Both the position numbers and the translations under genes were made by a program. The notes under the pieces were generated by a model. It saw nothing but the letters and a program-made list of their open reading frames with translations, made no database searches and was not told the origin of the DNA. Below, one piece after another: positions 45,162 through 54,006 of a stretch of 64,000 bases of DNA (within the stretch, counting starts at the first letter, position 1; the number at the start of each line of letters is the position of its first letter). The stretch covers positions 196,713 through 260,712 of the forward strand of contig JBBQZQ010000002.1 of the NCBI GenBank assembly GCA_038207565.1. The letters run 5' to 3'. This DNA comes from JALZAI01 sp038207565 (GTDB taxonomy: Bacteria; Actinomycetota; Actinomycetes; Mycobacteriales; Jatrophihabitantaceae).

Positions 45162-46676
45162 ATGGCTGCAACCACCAGGGTCGAAGCGATCGACCTCAAC
45201 CCGCTGCATTGGCTGGGCGACGCCGCGTCGGCCGCGGTCGGGGACGTGTGGAAGGCCGCGATGACCGGCCTGTGGTCGGCCGCGTTATGGGTGTTGAAGC
45301 TGGCGTTCCGCATCATCGACGCGTTCACCACGCCCGACCTGTCCGCGTCCGGGCCGGTGGGCGCGGTGCTGCCCACCACGCTGTGGCTCGGCGCCACCCT
45401 CGCGGTGATCATGATGTTCGTCCAACTCACCGTGGCGCTGTTGCGCCGCGACGGTCAGTCGCTGGGACGGATCTTCCTCGGCATCGGCCAGTTCGGGCTG
45501 GTCTGGGTCGGCTACCTCGGGCTGTGTGCCGGGCTCGTGGCCGCGGCCGCCGGCCTCGAACGCGGAATCCTCGAGGGGATGCTGCACGTGCGGGTGATGT
45601 CCGAATTCGACTTCAACAAGACGTTCGTCAACCAGGTCGAGGACATCACCCTCGCCACGGTCCTCGGCATTCTCGGGCTGCTCATCGTCATCCCCGCCGC
45701 GTTCTTCTACCTGCTGATCATGTTCGTGCGGGAGGCCGCGCTGATCATCCTGGTCGCCACCGCGCCCATCTCTGCCGCCGGCCTGGTCAGCGAGACCGGC
45801 AAGGTGTGGTTCTGGAAGACCCTGCGCTGGTTCTTCAGTTGCCTGCTGATCTCACCGATGGCCGCGCTGCTGCTGGGCATCGGCGTCAGGTTGTCCGACG
45901 GTGTCATCGACCCGCCCCCGGCGAACTGGAAAAAGACCTGCGCACACAACGGCTGCAACGTGCTCGAGGGCGGCAAAGGGCTGGCCAACTACAGCAGCCA
46001 GGTGAACACCGCCCACGCCGGGATGGCGGTCGTGGGCTGCATCATCATCGCGATCGGCGCGTGCTGCCCGCTGATCCTGTTCCGGCTGCTGGCCTTCGTG
46101 GAACCGGGCACCGCGTCGGGTGCGGCGCTGCGCCAGTCGTGGTCGGACTCCGGTGGCATGTCCGGCCTCCTGTCCGGCGGGAAGCAGTCCGCGGGAAGTT
46201 CGGCGGCCACGCAGAGCAGCGGCGGCCGCTCGGGCGGCGAGGCCGGTGCGGAGTCGCAAACCCAGTCGCGGCTCGCCACGGCGATGGGCGCGTTCGGCGC
46301 CGGCGTCGCCGCCGTCAGCTCGATCGCCAACCGCGCTGCTGACATCGGTTCGGACGTCCTCGGCCAGGCCGGTGTCGGATCGCCCGGATACAGCATGACT
46401 CCGACCGACGAGCGCAGCACCCGCCGCGGCGCGTCGACCAACGGCGCGGGCGGCGGCACCGGCAACTCGGACGGCGCGGACGGCGCGGACGGCACGGGCG
46501 GCGGCGGGAGCGGGCCCACCGATCCGCCGGAACCGCCGACGCCACCTACATCTCCGTCGCCGCTGGGAACTGGAGGCGGTGGCGTGCCCGGCAAGCGGGG
46601 CGGACCCGCCGATGGCGCAGGCGCTGCGGGCGCGGCCAGCAGTGGAGCCGAGGCTGCCGCCGTGGTGGGCGTCTGA
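45162..46676 (+). CDS. VirB6/TrbL-like polytopic channel protein
   Basis: A 504-residue protein from ATG 45162. Six or more helices between residues 40 and 320, including VLPTTLWLGATLAVIMMFVQ, GQFGLVWVGYLGLCAGLVAA, LVATAPISAAGLVSETGKVW followed by the WFWKTLRWF region, and VVGCIIIAIGACCPLILFRL. The last 160 residues are hydrophilic, Gly/Ser/Pro-rich and probably disordered. Topology and position identify the VirB6/TrbL component of the type IV secretion channel. Confidence 0.78.
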   Translation: MAATTRVEAIDLNPLHWLGDAASAAVGDVWKAAMTGLWSAALWVLKLAFRIIDAFTTPDLSASGPVGAVLPTTLWLGATLAVIMMFVQLTVALLRRDGQSLGRIFLGIGQFGLVWVGYLGLCAGLVAAAAGLERGILEGMLHVRVMSEFDFNKTFVNQVEDITLATVLGILGLLIVIPAAFFYLLIMFVREAALIILVATAPISAAGLVSETGKVWFWKTLRWFFSCLLISPMAALLLGIGVRLSDGVIDPPPANWKKTCAHNGCNVLEGGKGLANYSSQVNTAHAGMAVVGCIIIAIGACCPLILFRLLAFVEPGTASGAALRQSWSDSGGMSGLLSGGKQSAGSSAATQSSGGRSGGEAGAESQTQSRLATAMGAFGAGVAAVSSIANRAADIGSDVLGQAGVGSPGYSMTPTDERSTRRGASTNGAGGGTGNSDGADGADGTGGGGSGPTDPPEPPTPPTSPSPLGTGGGGVPGKRGGPADGAGAAGAASSGAEAAAVVGV

Positions 46677-48217
46677 TGGGCGCCGCCATGTCGAAGAACG
46701 GGGGGCCGGTGCGCTACGGCGCCTGGTCGAAGGACCGCCAAGGCTGGCTGTTCGGCCTGTCCGGCGGGGCGTGGGTCACGATCCTGCTCGGCGGGTTGCC
46801 GCTGCTCGTCGCCGCCGGCGCCCACGAGTGGGCGCTGGCGCTGGCGTGGACCCCGGCTTGGGCGGTGCTGATCGTGCTGGTCGCCGTGCCGGTGCGCGGC
46901 CGGTCGGCGTTGCGCTGGTTACTGGATTCCTTCTTTCGATGCATTGGAGTCGTGATGCGTTGGACGGACTGGCAGTCACGCGCTGCCGCCGGGACGGTCG
47001 AGAACTTCGACGAGGCCGACCTGCCCGGTGTGCTGTCCGGGATCCGCACGCACGACGGACCGCCGTTCGGGCCGCTGCTGTCCCGTCCGGCGGTAATCGC
47101 CGACAATCGGGAACGGACCTGGGCGGTGGTCGCGCGCATCACCCATCCCGGCATCGGGCTGAGCGAGGTCGCGGCGCGGACCCGGATGGGCAACGGGCTG
47201 GCCGAGCTGCTCGAGGGCGCGGCGACCGCCGAACTGGTCTCGGTGATCGCGCTTCAAATCCGCACCGTCCCCGACGACGGCGCCGAGCGGACCGCGTGGC
47301 AGCAGGCCAACCTGCACAAGGACGCGCCACGTCTGGCGCTGACCGTCAACGCCGAACTCGCGCACGTCATGACCCAGGCCGGGGTCCGGCACGAAGCGTT
47401 CGTCACCGTCGTCGTCCCGGAAAGCCGCATCGCGAAGCAGGCCAAGGAGGCCGGCGGAGGCATCGACGGACGTGCGCGGGTGCTGCACGGGGTGATGGGC
47501 GAGATCGAGATCCGGCTGATGGGCCCGGTCGGCTGCACGAGCGTGACCTGGCTGGATTCTCCGGCGCTCGCGGCGGCGATCCGCACCGGCTTCGCCCCAG
47601 GGGACCGGGCCGCGCTCACCGCCGCGCAGATCGCCGCCCAGTCCGACCCGAACGTCGCCGCCACGCTGCCGATGGCGGCAGCGGGACCGAGCTCGACGCC
47701 GAACCCGGAACGGCGCCATTACGCCCACGACGCGTGGTGCTCGGTGACCTGCACGATCCTGCTGCCGGACAAGGGCGCGGTGATGGGTGCGCTGGCCCCG
47801 GTCATCACCCCGACCACCGCAGGCGAGCGGCGTTCGGTCACCGTGTTCTACGAACCCATCGCCCACGCCAAGGCTGATCGGATGGTCGGCAGCGAGTCGA
47901 TGTCCTCGGATCTGGGCGCCGAGGTGCGGCGCAAGAGCGGCTTCCAGGTCCGCGCCGCCCATCGCCGTGACGCGGCCCGCGTCGAGGGCCAGGACGTGCG
48001 GCTGGCCGCCGGCCACTGTCTGGTCCGGGTCGCGATCGCCGCCGCGGTGACCGTGCCCACCACGTGGTCGATCAGCGACTTCGGCCGCCGCCTCGAGTCC
48101 AACATCACCGGGTCCGGGTTCAAGCCGCTGCGCCTGGATCTAGCCCAGGACGCCGGGTTCGCCGCCGCCTGCATCCCGCTCGGCATCGGGCTGCCCAAGC
48201 GGCGAGGCGTCACATGA
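46676..48217 (+). CDS. SCO6880-family conjugation protein
   Basis: A 513-residue protein with two N-terminal helices (about 30-70: GAWVTILLGGLPLLVAAGAH, WAVLIVLVAVPVRG) and a large soluble domain. It matches the SCO6880 family found directly before VirB4 in actinobacterial conjugation loci; the family looks like a PrgI membrane module joined to the N-terminal domain of VirB4. No Walker motifs. ATG 46676 overlaps the previous stop; ATG 46688 is an alternative start. Confidence 0.8.
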   Translation: MGAAMSKNGGPVRYGAWSKDRQGWLFGLSGGAWVTILLGGLPLLVAAGAHEWALALAWTPAWAVLIVLVAVPVRGRSALRWLLDSFFRCIGVVMRWTDWQSRAAAGTVENFDEADLPGVLSGIRTHDGPPFGPLLSRPAVIADNRERTWAVVARITHPGIGLSEVAARTRMGNGLAELLEGAATAELVSVIALQIRTVPDDGAERTAWQQANLHKDAPRLALTVNAELAHVMTQAGVRHEAFVTVVVPESRIAKQAKEAGGGIDGRARVLHGVMGEIEIRLMGPVGCTSVTWLDSPALAAAIRTGFAPGDRAALTAAQIAAQSDPNVAATLPMAAAGPSSTPNPERRHYAHDAWCSVTCTILLPDKGAVMGALAPVITPTTAGERRSVTVFYEPIAHAKADRMVGSESMSSDLGAEVRRKSGFQVRAAHRRDAARVEGQDVRLAAGHCLVRVAIAAAVTVPTTWSISDFGRRLESNITGSGFKPLRLDLAQDAGFAAACIPLGIGLPKRRGVT

Positions 48218-49794
48218 CCCGCAGCGCTCCTAAAGGCCGCGACCGTGGGCGAGGGGTGGCGCAGCTGGTCGCCGACTTCGGCCACCAGCTACCGGCGCTC
48301 ACCGCGCCGCCGTCGCCGGTGAAGGACACCGACCCGTTCACGGTCACGGTGGGCAGGCACGGCCGCTCCGGCCGCGGCGCCGGATGGGCGCCGGTCCCGG
48401 CGCCGCTTCAGGTGTATCGGATGACATCAGAGCAGGTCGGGGGAGTGTGGCCGCTGATCGCCGGTGACGGGCTGCCGTGCACCGGCGCGCAGCTGGGCAT
48501 CGACTACCTGTCCGGCGGGGCGTTTCACGTCGACCCGATCGGCTGGACTCTGCAGGGGGTCGCCGGCGTCACCAACCCGAACATGATCTTTTTCGGGTCT
48601 CCGGGGCGCGGCAAAAGCGGCACGGTGAAGATGCTCGCGCTGCGGATGATGGCCTACAACTACCGCACCCTGATTCTCGGCGACGTCAAGGACGAGTACG
48701 AGCCGCTGTGCCGCGCGCTCGGCGTCGAGCCGCACGCGGTCGGGCACGGTCTGCGCACGAGGATCAACCCGCTCGATTTCGGGCCTCTGGGCAACGACTG
48801 GACCCGGCTGCCGGCCGCCGAGGCCCGCCGCCGCGCGGCGATGGTGTTCAGCCGGTGGCTGCTGCTGATCAAAGGCTTGGTCGGCTCGCAGCACGTCGTC
48901 TTCGACCCCACCGCCGAACGCGCGGTCGGGGTCGTGATCCGGGAACTGACCGGCTACCACGACAGCAACGACCAGCTGGCCGAGATCACCCTCCCGCACG
49001 TGTGGACGGCGCTGAACAGCCCCAACGACCAGCTCGTCGGCGAGTGCCGCTACTCCTCCACGCAGCATTTCCTCGACGACACCCGAGCGTTGCGCGACGC
49101 GCTCGGCGCCCTCGTCACCGGCCATCTGCGTGGCCTGTTCGACGAGCCGACCACGATCAACGTCGACTGGCGGGCACCGATCCAGTCGCTGTCGCTGGCC
49201 CGCCTCGACCCTCTCGGCGACGAGGCGGTCGGGGTGGCGTTGACCTGCCTGAATTCGTGGGGACGGGCGATGACGCAGATCGCCGCACCCGGCGATCTGC
49301 GCCTCATCGTCCGCGACGAGTGCTGGAAGCAGATGCGCCTGGGCGTCGACGCGGTGAAGTCCCTCGACGCCGACCTGCGGCTCTCGCGCGCCGAGGGCTG
49401 TATCCAGGTCGTCATCGCGCACAAACCCTCGGACATGCTCACCGTCGGCGACGCCGGCTCGCAGGCGGTCGCAATAGCCAAAGACCTGCTGCACCTGTGC
49501 GCGACGAAGGTGCTGCTCGGCCAGGACGAGCAGATCGGCGACGAGCTGGGCGAGCTGCTCGGCCTAACGCCAATGGCCAACCGCATCGTCACCGACTGGG
49601 CCACGGCGGCGAAAGGCCGCGCGCTGTGGCTGGTGGGCAATCACGTCGCGAAAGTGGCTACCGTGCGCACGACGATCGACCTGGGTGTCACCGAGACAAA
49701 CCAAGCATTCAAGATTTCCGAAGGGTCGCCCGACGAGGACGTCGATGCGGCGGCCGCTCGCGACGGCGACGACAACGTCGCCGGGGCGGCGTAA
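48214..49794 (+). CDS. virB4: VirB4-type conjugation ATPase
   Basis: A 526-residue ATPase that energises channel assembly and transfer. ATG 48214 overlaps the preceding stop. Walker A MIFFGSPGRGKSGTVKM (about residues 127-140), motif LGDVKDEYEPLCRALG, acidic catalytic region LRLIVRDECWKQM (Walker B equivalent) and IAHKPSDMLTVGDAGSQA complete the VirB4/TraG-type core. It lacks the long N-terminal domain of classical VirB4, which appears to be supplied by the SCO6880 protein. Confidence 0.88.
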   Translation: MTRSAPKGRDRGRGVAQLVADFGHQLPALTAPPSPVKDTDPFTVTVGRHGRSGRGAGWAPVPAPLQVYRMTSEQVGGVWPLIAGDGLPCTGAQLGIDYLSGGAFHVDPIGWTLQGVAGVTNPNMIFFGSPGRGKSGTVKMLALRMMAYNYRTLILGDVKDEYEPLCRALGVEPHAVGHGLRTRINPLDFGPLGNDWTRLPAAEARRRAAMVFSRWLLLIKGLVGSQHVVFDPTAERAVGVVIRELTGYHDSNDQLAEITLPHVWTALNSPNDQLVGECRYSSTQHFLDDTRALRDALGALVTGHLRGLFDEPTTINVDWRAPIQSLSLARLDPLGDEAVGVALTCLNSWGRAMTQIAAPGDLRLIVRDECWKQMRLGVDAVKSLDADLRLSRAEGCIQVVIAHKPSDMLTVGDAGSQAVAIAKDLLHLCATKVLLGQDEQIGDELGELLGLTPMANRIVTDWATAAKGRALWLVGNHVAKVATVRTTIDLGVTETNQAFKISEGSPDEDVDAAAARDGDDNVAGAA

Positions 49795-49797
49795 CCG

Positions 49798-50976
49798 ATG
49801 GCCGGCGACGGGCACACCGTGAAGCTTGCGGGCGGGGTGGCGGCGCTGCCGCTGGTGGCGATGTCCGCCGTCCTGATGACGCTTGGTGGTGGCGGCGCGA
49901 GCGCGTCCCCGGGCTCGAGCGTGTGCGGGGGCGGTGGGACCGGTCAGACGATCAACAATGTCCGCCTGGACGCCGAGCAGATGGGCAACGCCAAAACGGT
50001 CGTCTCGGTGGTGGCCGGCCGGCACCTGCCGGTGTACGCGGCCGAGGTCGCGGTCACCACCGCCTACACCGAGTCCGCGTTGCACAACTCCGCCGCACAG
50101 ACCGACCACGACTCCGTGGGCCTGTTCCAGCAGCGGGTGTCGGTCTACACCGAGCAGGTGGCGGCCGATCCGGTGAAGGCCACCAACGCCTTCCTCGACC
50201 GGCTCATCAAGATCACCGACTGGCAGCGGAACCCAGTGGGTGTCGACGCCCAAGCCGTTCAGCGCTCGACGTACCCGGGCCGCTACCAACCCAACGCGGC
50301 GCTGGGCAAGGCGGTCGTCGGCCAGTTCTGGTCCTCGGCCGCCGCGGCGCCCGGACCCGTGCCCGCCGCGATGTCGCCGGGGCACCGGAAGTCCAGCGGC
50401 GCGACGCGGAGCGCTACCGAACCGCCGCCGCTGGCTGGTGCGGTTCCCGCGGTCTGCGCCGGCGGCGGGGGAGCGGTCACCGGCGGCGAAGTCGCCGGGA
50501 CGATCATCGGGCCGACCGGAAACAACATCGCCGGCACGACCACCATCCCGGCCGGGTTCGTGATCTCCGGATCGGCGAAGGGCGTGCTCGCCGTGCGCTA
50601 CGCGCTCGAGCAACTCGGCAAGCCCTACGTCTTCGGCGTTGCCGGCCCGGACTCGTTCGACTGCTCCGGGCTGACGATGGCTGCGTGGGCCGCGGCCGGC
50701 GTCGCGCTCCCGCACCTGGCCGCCGACCAGACCCACTACGGCAAACCATCACCGACCAACCTCACCCAGGCCGTCGGCGGCGACCTGGTGATGATCCCCG
50801 GCTCGAATGGCACCGCGGCCAACCCGGGTCACGTCGGCATGGTCGCCGGCTATGTCGACGCCGAGGACGGCCGGCATCTCTACCTCGTCCAAGCCGCCGA
50901 GTCCGGCGTGCCCATCGAACTCACCGAGGCCACCGAGTGGAACGGCCAGATCGTCGCCGTCCGCCACATCGCCTGA
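49798..50976 (+). CDS. Peptidoglycan hydrolase: transglycosylase-like plus NlpC/P60
   Basis: A 392-residue exported wall hydrolase, ATG 49798. Signal-like helix (GGVAALPLVAMSAVLMTLGG). Residues about 65-150 form a lysozyme-like domain with the catalytic Glu in TTAYTESALHNSA and DHDSVGLFQQR. A linker follows, then NlpC/P60 (about 265-392) with Cys in DSFDCSGLTM, His in PGHVGMVAGY and the third residue near LYLVQAAESG. It opens the cell wall for the mating channel (VirB1 role), as in most Gram-positive conjugation operons. Confidence 0.9.
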   Translation: MAGDGHTVKLAGGVAALPLVAMSAVLMTLGGGGASASPGSSVCGGGGTGQTINNVRLDAEQMGNAKTVVSVVAGRHLPVYAAEVAVTTAYTESALHNSAAQTDHDSVGLFQQRVSVYTEQVAADPVKATNAFLDRLIKITDWQRNPVGVDAQAVQRSTYPGRYQPNAALGKAVVGQFWSSAAAAPGPVPAAMSPGHRKSSGATRSATEPPPLAGAVPAVCAGGGGAVTGGEVAGTIIGPTGNNIAGTTTIPAGFVISGSAKGVLAVRYALEQLGKPYVFGVAGPDSFDCSGLTMAAWAAAGVALPHLAADQTHYGKPSPTNLTQAVGGDLVMIPGSNGTAANPGHVGMVAGYVDAEDGRHLYLVQAAESGVPIELTEATEWNGQIVAVRHIA

Positions 50977-51014
50977 CCCACCACCACCGACGTACGCCGA
51001 CGGAGACGCGCCTG

Positions 51015-51389
51015 ATGTTCGACTCAGATTCCCAATCCCAACGAAGCCGCTCTGCTCCTAGTGACGCCGACAGTCGGGCGGTAATCGAGCAGCGGCCGGC
51101 GGCGCGCGCAGGGGGTGCTGGCGGGCTGACGATCCCGGAGGCGGTGTGGTCGCCGCCGGTCGCTGAGGCGCAGTGGACCGGCATGCGGCCGCAGCTGCCG
51201 CTGCTGGTCAGGCTGATGCCGCCTGCGGCGATGGTGCTCGCCTACCTGTCCGCGGTGCTGACGGCGGCTGGCCACGCGGCAGCAGGCGGTGTGCTGCTGT
51301 GCGCGGCGTTCACCGCCCTGCTCTGGTTCGGTGCTGCGCTGGTCTACCACGGCGCGCGCCTTGTCCGGTACCGCAGCGAGGCTCCGTGA
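51015..51389 (+). CDS. Small membrane protein of the conjugation operon
   Basis: A 124-residue protein from ATG 51015. Residues 1-60 are hydrophilic and Ser/Arg-rich; two helices follow (about 68-88 and 92-113: MPPAAMVLAYLSAVLTAAGH, GVLLCAAFTALLWFGAALVY). The stop overlaps the next ATG. No family recognised. The position next to the VirD4 module suggests a coupling-protein accessory. Confidence 0.65.
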   Translation: MFDSDSQSQRSRSAPSDADSRAVIEQRPAARAGGAGGLTIPEAVWSPPVAEAQWTGMRPQLPLLVRLMPPAAMVLAYLSAVLTAAGHAAAGGVLLCAAFTALLWFGAALVYHGARLVRYRSEAP

Positions 51390-51892
51390 TGACCGCGCCG
51401 TTTCAACGCCGCCGTGACCCGCAGCCGATGGGGCGAGGCTGGGAGGTGGCCGTCGCCGTGGTCGGCGGGGTGCTGCTCGCCGCCGCGCTGGCCGCGTTGG
51501 CCGGGCTCGGGCTGGCGTCGCTGCTGTTCGGCGGCGGCTGGGTGTGGCCTCATGGCTCCGACACCGCCGCACACGTGCTGGGCGGGCTGATCGCCGGGCA
51601 CCCCGGCCGGGGGCTGCCGGCCGCGCAGGCCCGGCTCGCCGCCACACCGGCTGCGGTGTACGGCTGCGCCGCCGGCTGCGAGCTGGCACTGCTCGCGGCC
51701 TCGATCACCGGCGGGGTGCTGATCGCTCGCTACCGAAGACCGTGCGATGCCCGCGGCGGCATGGCAAGCCGGGCCGAGGCCAAACGGGTGCTCGGGGTCA
51801 GCCGGCTGCGCACCGCGAAGACGATCATCCGACCCGACCTGTACGGCCCAGGCGCGGCCGTGAACGACAACCGCACGGAGGCACACCGGTGA
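51389..51892 (+). CDS. Membrane partner of VirD4
   Basis: A 167-residue protein, ATG 51389, with helices at about 20-45 (VAVAVVGGVLLAAALAALAG) and 95-112 (YGCAAGCELALLAASITGGV). A basic cytoplasmic tail ends in GGMASRAEAKRVLGVSRLRT. Coupling proteins usually carry two N-terminal helices, but the VirD4 encoded directly after this gene has none. This gene therefore probably supplies the missing membrane part as a separate chain (inference). Confidence 0.65.
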   Translation: MTAPFQRRRDPQPMGRGWEVAVAVVGGVLLAAALAALAGLGLASLLFGGGWVWPHGSDTAAHVLGGLIAGHPGRGLPAAQARLAATPAAVYGCAAGCELALLAASITGGVLIARYRRPCDARGGMASRAEAKRVLGVSRLRTAKTIIRPDLYGPGAAVNDNRTEAHR

Positions 51893-53424
51893 GGTTCCAA
51901 GCACGCGATGTCGGCTGGCGGCTGGGCCGCTCACAGCTCCCGCGCGGCGTGCAGCTGTGGTGCCGCTACGACCGCACCTGCGGGGTGTACGGGGCGCAGG
52001 GTTCGGGCAAGACGCTGGACCTGCTCACCCCGGCGTTGCTCGCCCACGCCGGCGCGGCGCTGGTGACGCTGACCAAGGTCGAGGACCTGCTGCTCACCGC
52101 CGGGCGGCGGCAGCGGCCCGCGCTGCACAACCGAGATGGGGACCGGGCCGCCGGCCCGCAAGCGGCGCCGCGGCCGATCGCGGTGCTGGATCCGTTCGGG
52201 CTCGCCCCCGGTCTGCCCGAGCTGATCTGGGATCCGATCGCCGGTTGCGCGGATCCGATGGTAGCCGAGCGGCGCGCGAAGGCGTTCGCCGCCGGCACCG
52301 TCACCGGCTCGGTCGCCGGCGGCCGCAGCGACAACGCCGCCCGCTTCTACGCCGCGGAGACCAGCAAGGTGCTACAGGGCTTCTTCCACGCCGCCGCACT
52401 GACCGGGCGCTCGCTCGAGCATGTGATGGAGTGGGTCGCGAGCCCGGTCGCGGCCGAGCAGCCGATTGAGATCTTGCGCCAGCACCCGCACGCCGCCCGG
52501 TTCTGGGACGGGCTGCTGTCCGGCGCGCTGGACGGCTCGTCGGACACGGTCAGCAACACCGTCACCACGGTGCAGCAGGCGCTCGGCTTGTTCTTCCAGC
52601 CCGCGATCCGGGCCCGCTGCGTGCCCGGACCAGGGCGGGCGGCGACCGACCTCGCGCAGCTGGTCCGGGCGGCCGGCACGCTCTACCTGCTGGGCCGCGA
52701 GGACCCCTACGCCTCGGCGTCACCGCTGCTGACCGCGGTCGCCGAGCACGTGCTGGACACCGTTCTCGCGTCGGCCGCCGAGTCGCCGCACGGGCGGGTG
52801 TGCCCGTCGTTTCTGGCCGTGCTCGATGAGCTGCCCTCCACCGCGCCGCTGCCCACGCTGCGCATCAGGATGGCCAACGAACGGGCCCTCGGGTTGAGCT
52901 TCCTGTACGCAGCGCAGACCTGGCGGCAGATGGTCGTGTGCTACGGCGAGGACGAGGCCCGCAGCCTGCTCGGCCTCACCAACGTGCTGGTGCTCTTCGG
53001 CGGCGGCAAGGACATCCACTTCTACCGGGAGATGTCGGAGCTGCTCGGCTCCACCCGGGTGTCCAGGCAGACGTTCAGCGACGGGCCAGCCGGCTTCGGC
53101 ACCTCCCGCTCCGGTGAGGACACGCCGATCCTGCGTCCGGAGCAGCTGCGGTTGGTTCCCGAGCGGCAGGCGGTCGTGGTCGCCGAGAACGCCCCGCCGA
53201 TCATCGCCCAGCTACGACGCTGCCTCGACGGCAAGGACGGCCGGGCGCTCACCCGCGAGCTCGACGCGGCCCGCACGCGGATGGCCGCCGCGCGCTGCGC
53301 CACCGAGGACCCGGCGGCCCGCGCCGCCGCTGCCGTCGCCTACGCCCGAGATCACCGGCTGCACCCCGGTTCGACACCGGACAGCGAGAACCCGGCAGGC
53401 CCCGCGAGGCAGTGGGTCTGGTGA
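51889..53424 (+). CDS. virD4: VirD4/TraG-type coupling ATPase without membrane helices
   Basis: A 511-residue type IV coupling protein that brings DNA-relaxase complexes to the channel. GTG 51889 overlaps the previous stop. Walker A GVYGAQGSGKTLDLL sits near residue 40, preceded only by a short hydrophilic start, so no transmembrane anchor exists. Walker B is PSFLAVLDELPSTAPLP, followed by LSFLYAAQTWRQM and LTNVLVLFGGGKD, as in the TraG/VirD4 family (TraM recognition site domain). Confidence 0.88.
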   Translation: MRFQARDVGWRLGRSQLPRGVQLWCRYDRTCGVYGAQGSGKTLDLLTPALLAHAGAALVTLTKVEDLLLTAGRRQRPALHNRDGDRAAGPQAAPRPIAVLDPFGLAPGLPELIWDPIAGCADPMVAERRAKAFAAGTVTGSVAGGRSDNAARFYAAETSKVLQGFFHAAALTGRSLEHVMEWVASPVAAEQPIEILRQHPHAARFWDGLLSGALDGSSDTVSNTVTTVQQALGLFFQPAIRARCVPGPGRAATDLAQLVRAAGTLYLLGREDPYASASPLLTAVAEHVLDTVLASAAESPHGRVCPSFLAVLDELPSTAPLPTLRIRMANERALGLSFLYAAQTWRQMVVCYGEDEARSLLGLTNVLVLFGGGKDIHFYREMSELLGSTRVSRQTFSDGPAGFGTSRSGEDTPILRPEQLRLVPERQAVVVAENAPPIIAQLRRCLDGKDGRALTRELDAARTRMAAARCATEDPAARAAAAVAYARDHRLHPGSTPDSENPAGPARQWVW

Positions 53425-53978
53425 TGATCGTTGCGCGGTTTCCGCGGCCACCCACGCTCGTCGCGCATGTACTCGCGCAGCTGCGCATCGTGCGCTGCGG
53501 CGACACCGACGCCATCGCCGAACTCGGAGACCTCGACTACCTTCCCCGGCCGTGGCTGCCCGCCAGTTGCAGTGACCAACTGCGCCACCACGTGTGGATG
53601 TGGTGCGACGACGTTGCGATGTGGATCAACCAGTCCTATGTCTGGCGTAGCGCGCAAATGATCCCCGACTGCTGGCCGCAGCACCCGCACATCGCCAACG
53701 AACTGCCCGTCCTCGCGTGTCAGCGGGTGCACGCCGAGGACTCGGCCGGAACCGACCTGCTCGAGGAATGGCACCGGCACACCCTGCTGCTGTTCCTGGA
53801 CCGCCTGACCGCCCGCCTCGGCGACTCCTGCCGCGCCGGCAAGCACGTGGACTGGCCCGCCGCCGCCCGGTTCGACGCGTCGCAGAGCGGCGCCAGCATC
53901 GCCGACCGGCAGGACCGCTACTACCTCGACACCCACCCGCCGCGCCACCTGCACCCGGCCACACACGACACCCGATAA
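53424..53978 (+). CDS. DUF4913-like conjugation accessory protein
   Basis: A 184-residue cytoplasmic protein; ATG 53424 overlaps the VirD4 stop by one base. It contains the Trp-rich pattern MWCDDVAMWINQSYVWRSAQ, DCWPQHPHIANELPVLACQR, then EEWHRHTLLLFLDRL, typical of DUF4913 proteins of actinobacterial plasmids and integrative elements. The biochemical role is unknown. No signal or membrane segment. Confidence 0.7.
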   Translation: MIVARFPRPPTLVAHVLAQLRIVRCGDTDAIAELGDLDYLPRPWLPASCSDQLRHHVWMWCDDVAMWINQSYVWRSAQMIPDCWPQHPHIANELPVLACQRVHAEDSAGTDLLEEWHRHTLLLFLDRLTARLGDSCRAGKHVDWPAAARFDASQSGASIADRQDRYYLDTHPPRHLHPATHDTR

Positions 53979-53993
53979 CCGAACCGTTCGAGC

Positions 53994-53999
53994 AAGGAG
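53994..53999 (+). promoter_or_regulatory. Ribosome binding site that points to an ATT start
   Basis: AAGGAG lies 7 bases before ATT at 54007. No ATG or GTG in that frame lies near it, while the frame downstream is clearly coding. It is therefore the main evidence for the unusual start of the following gene. Confidence 0.55.
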
Positions 54000-54006
54000 C
54001 ACGCCG

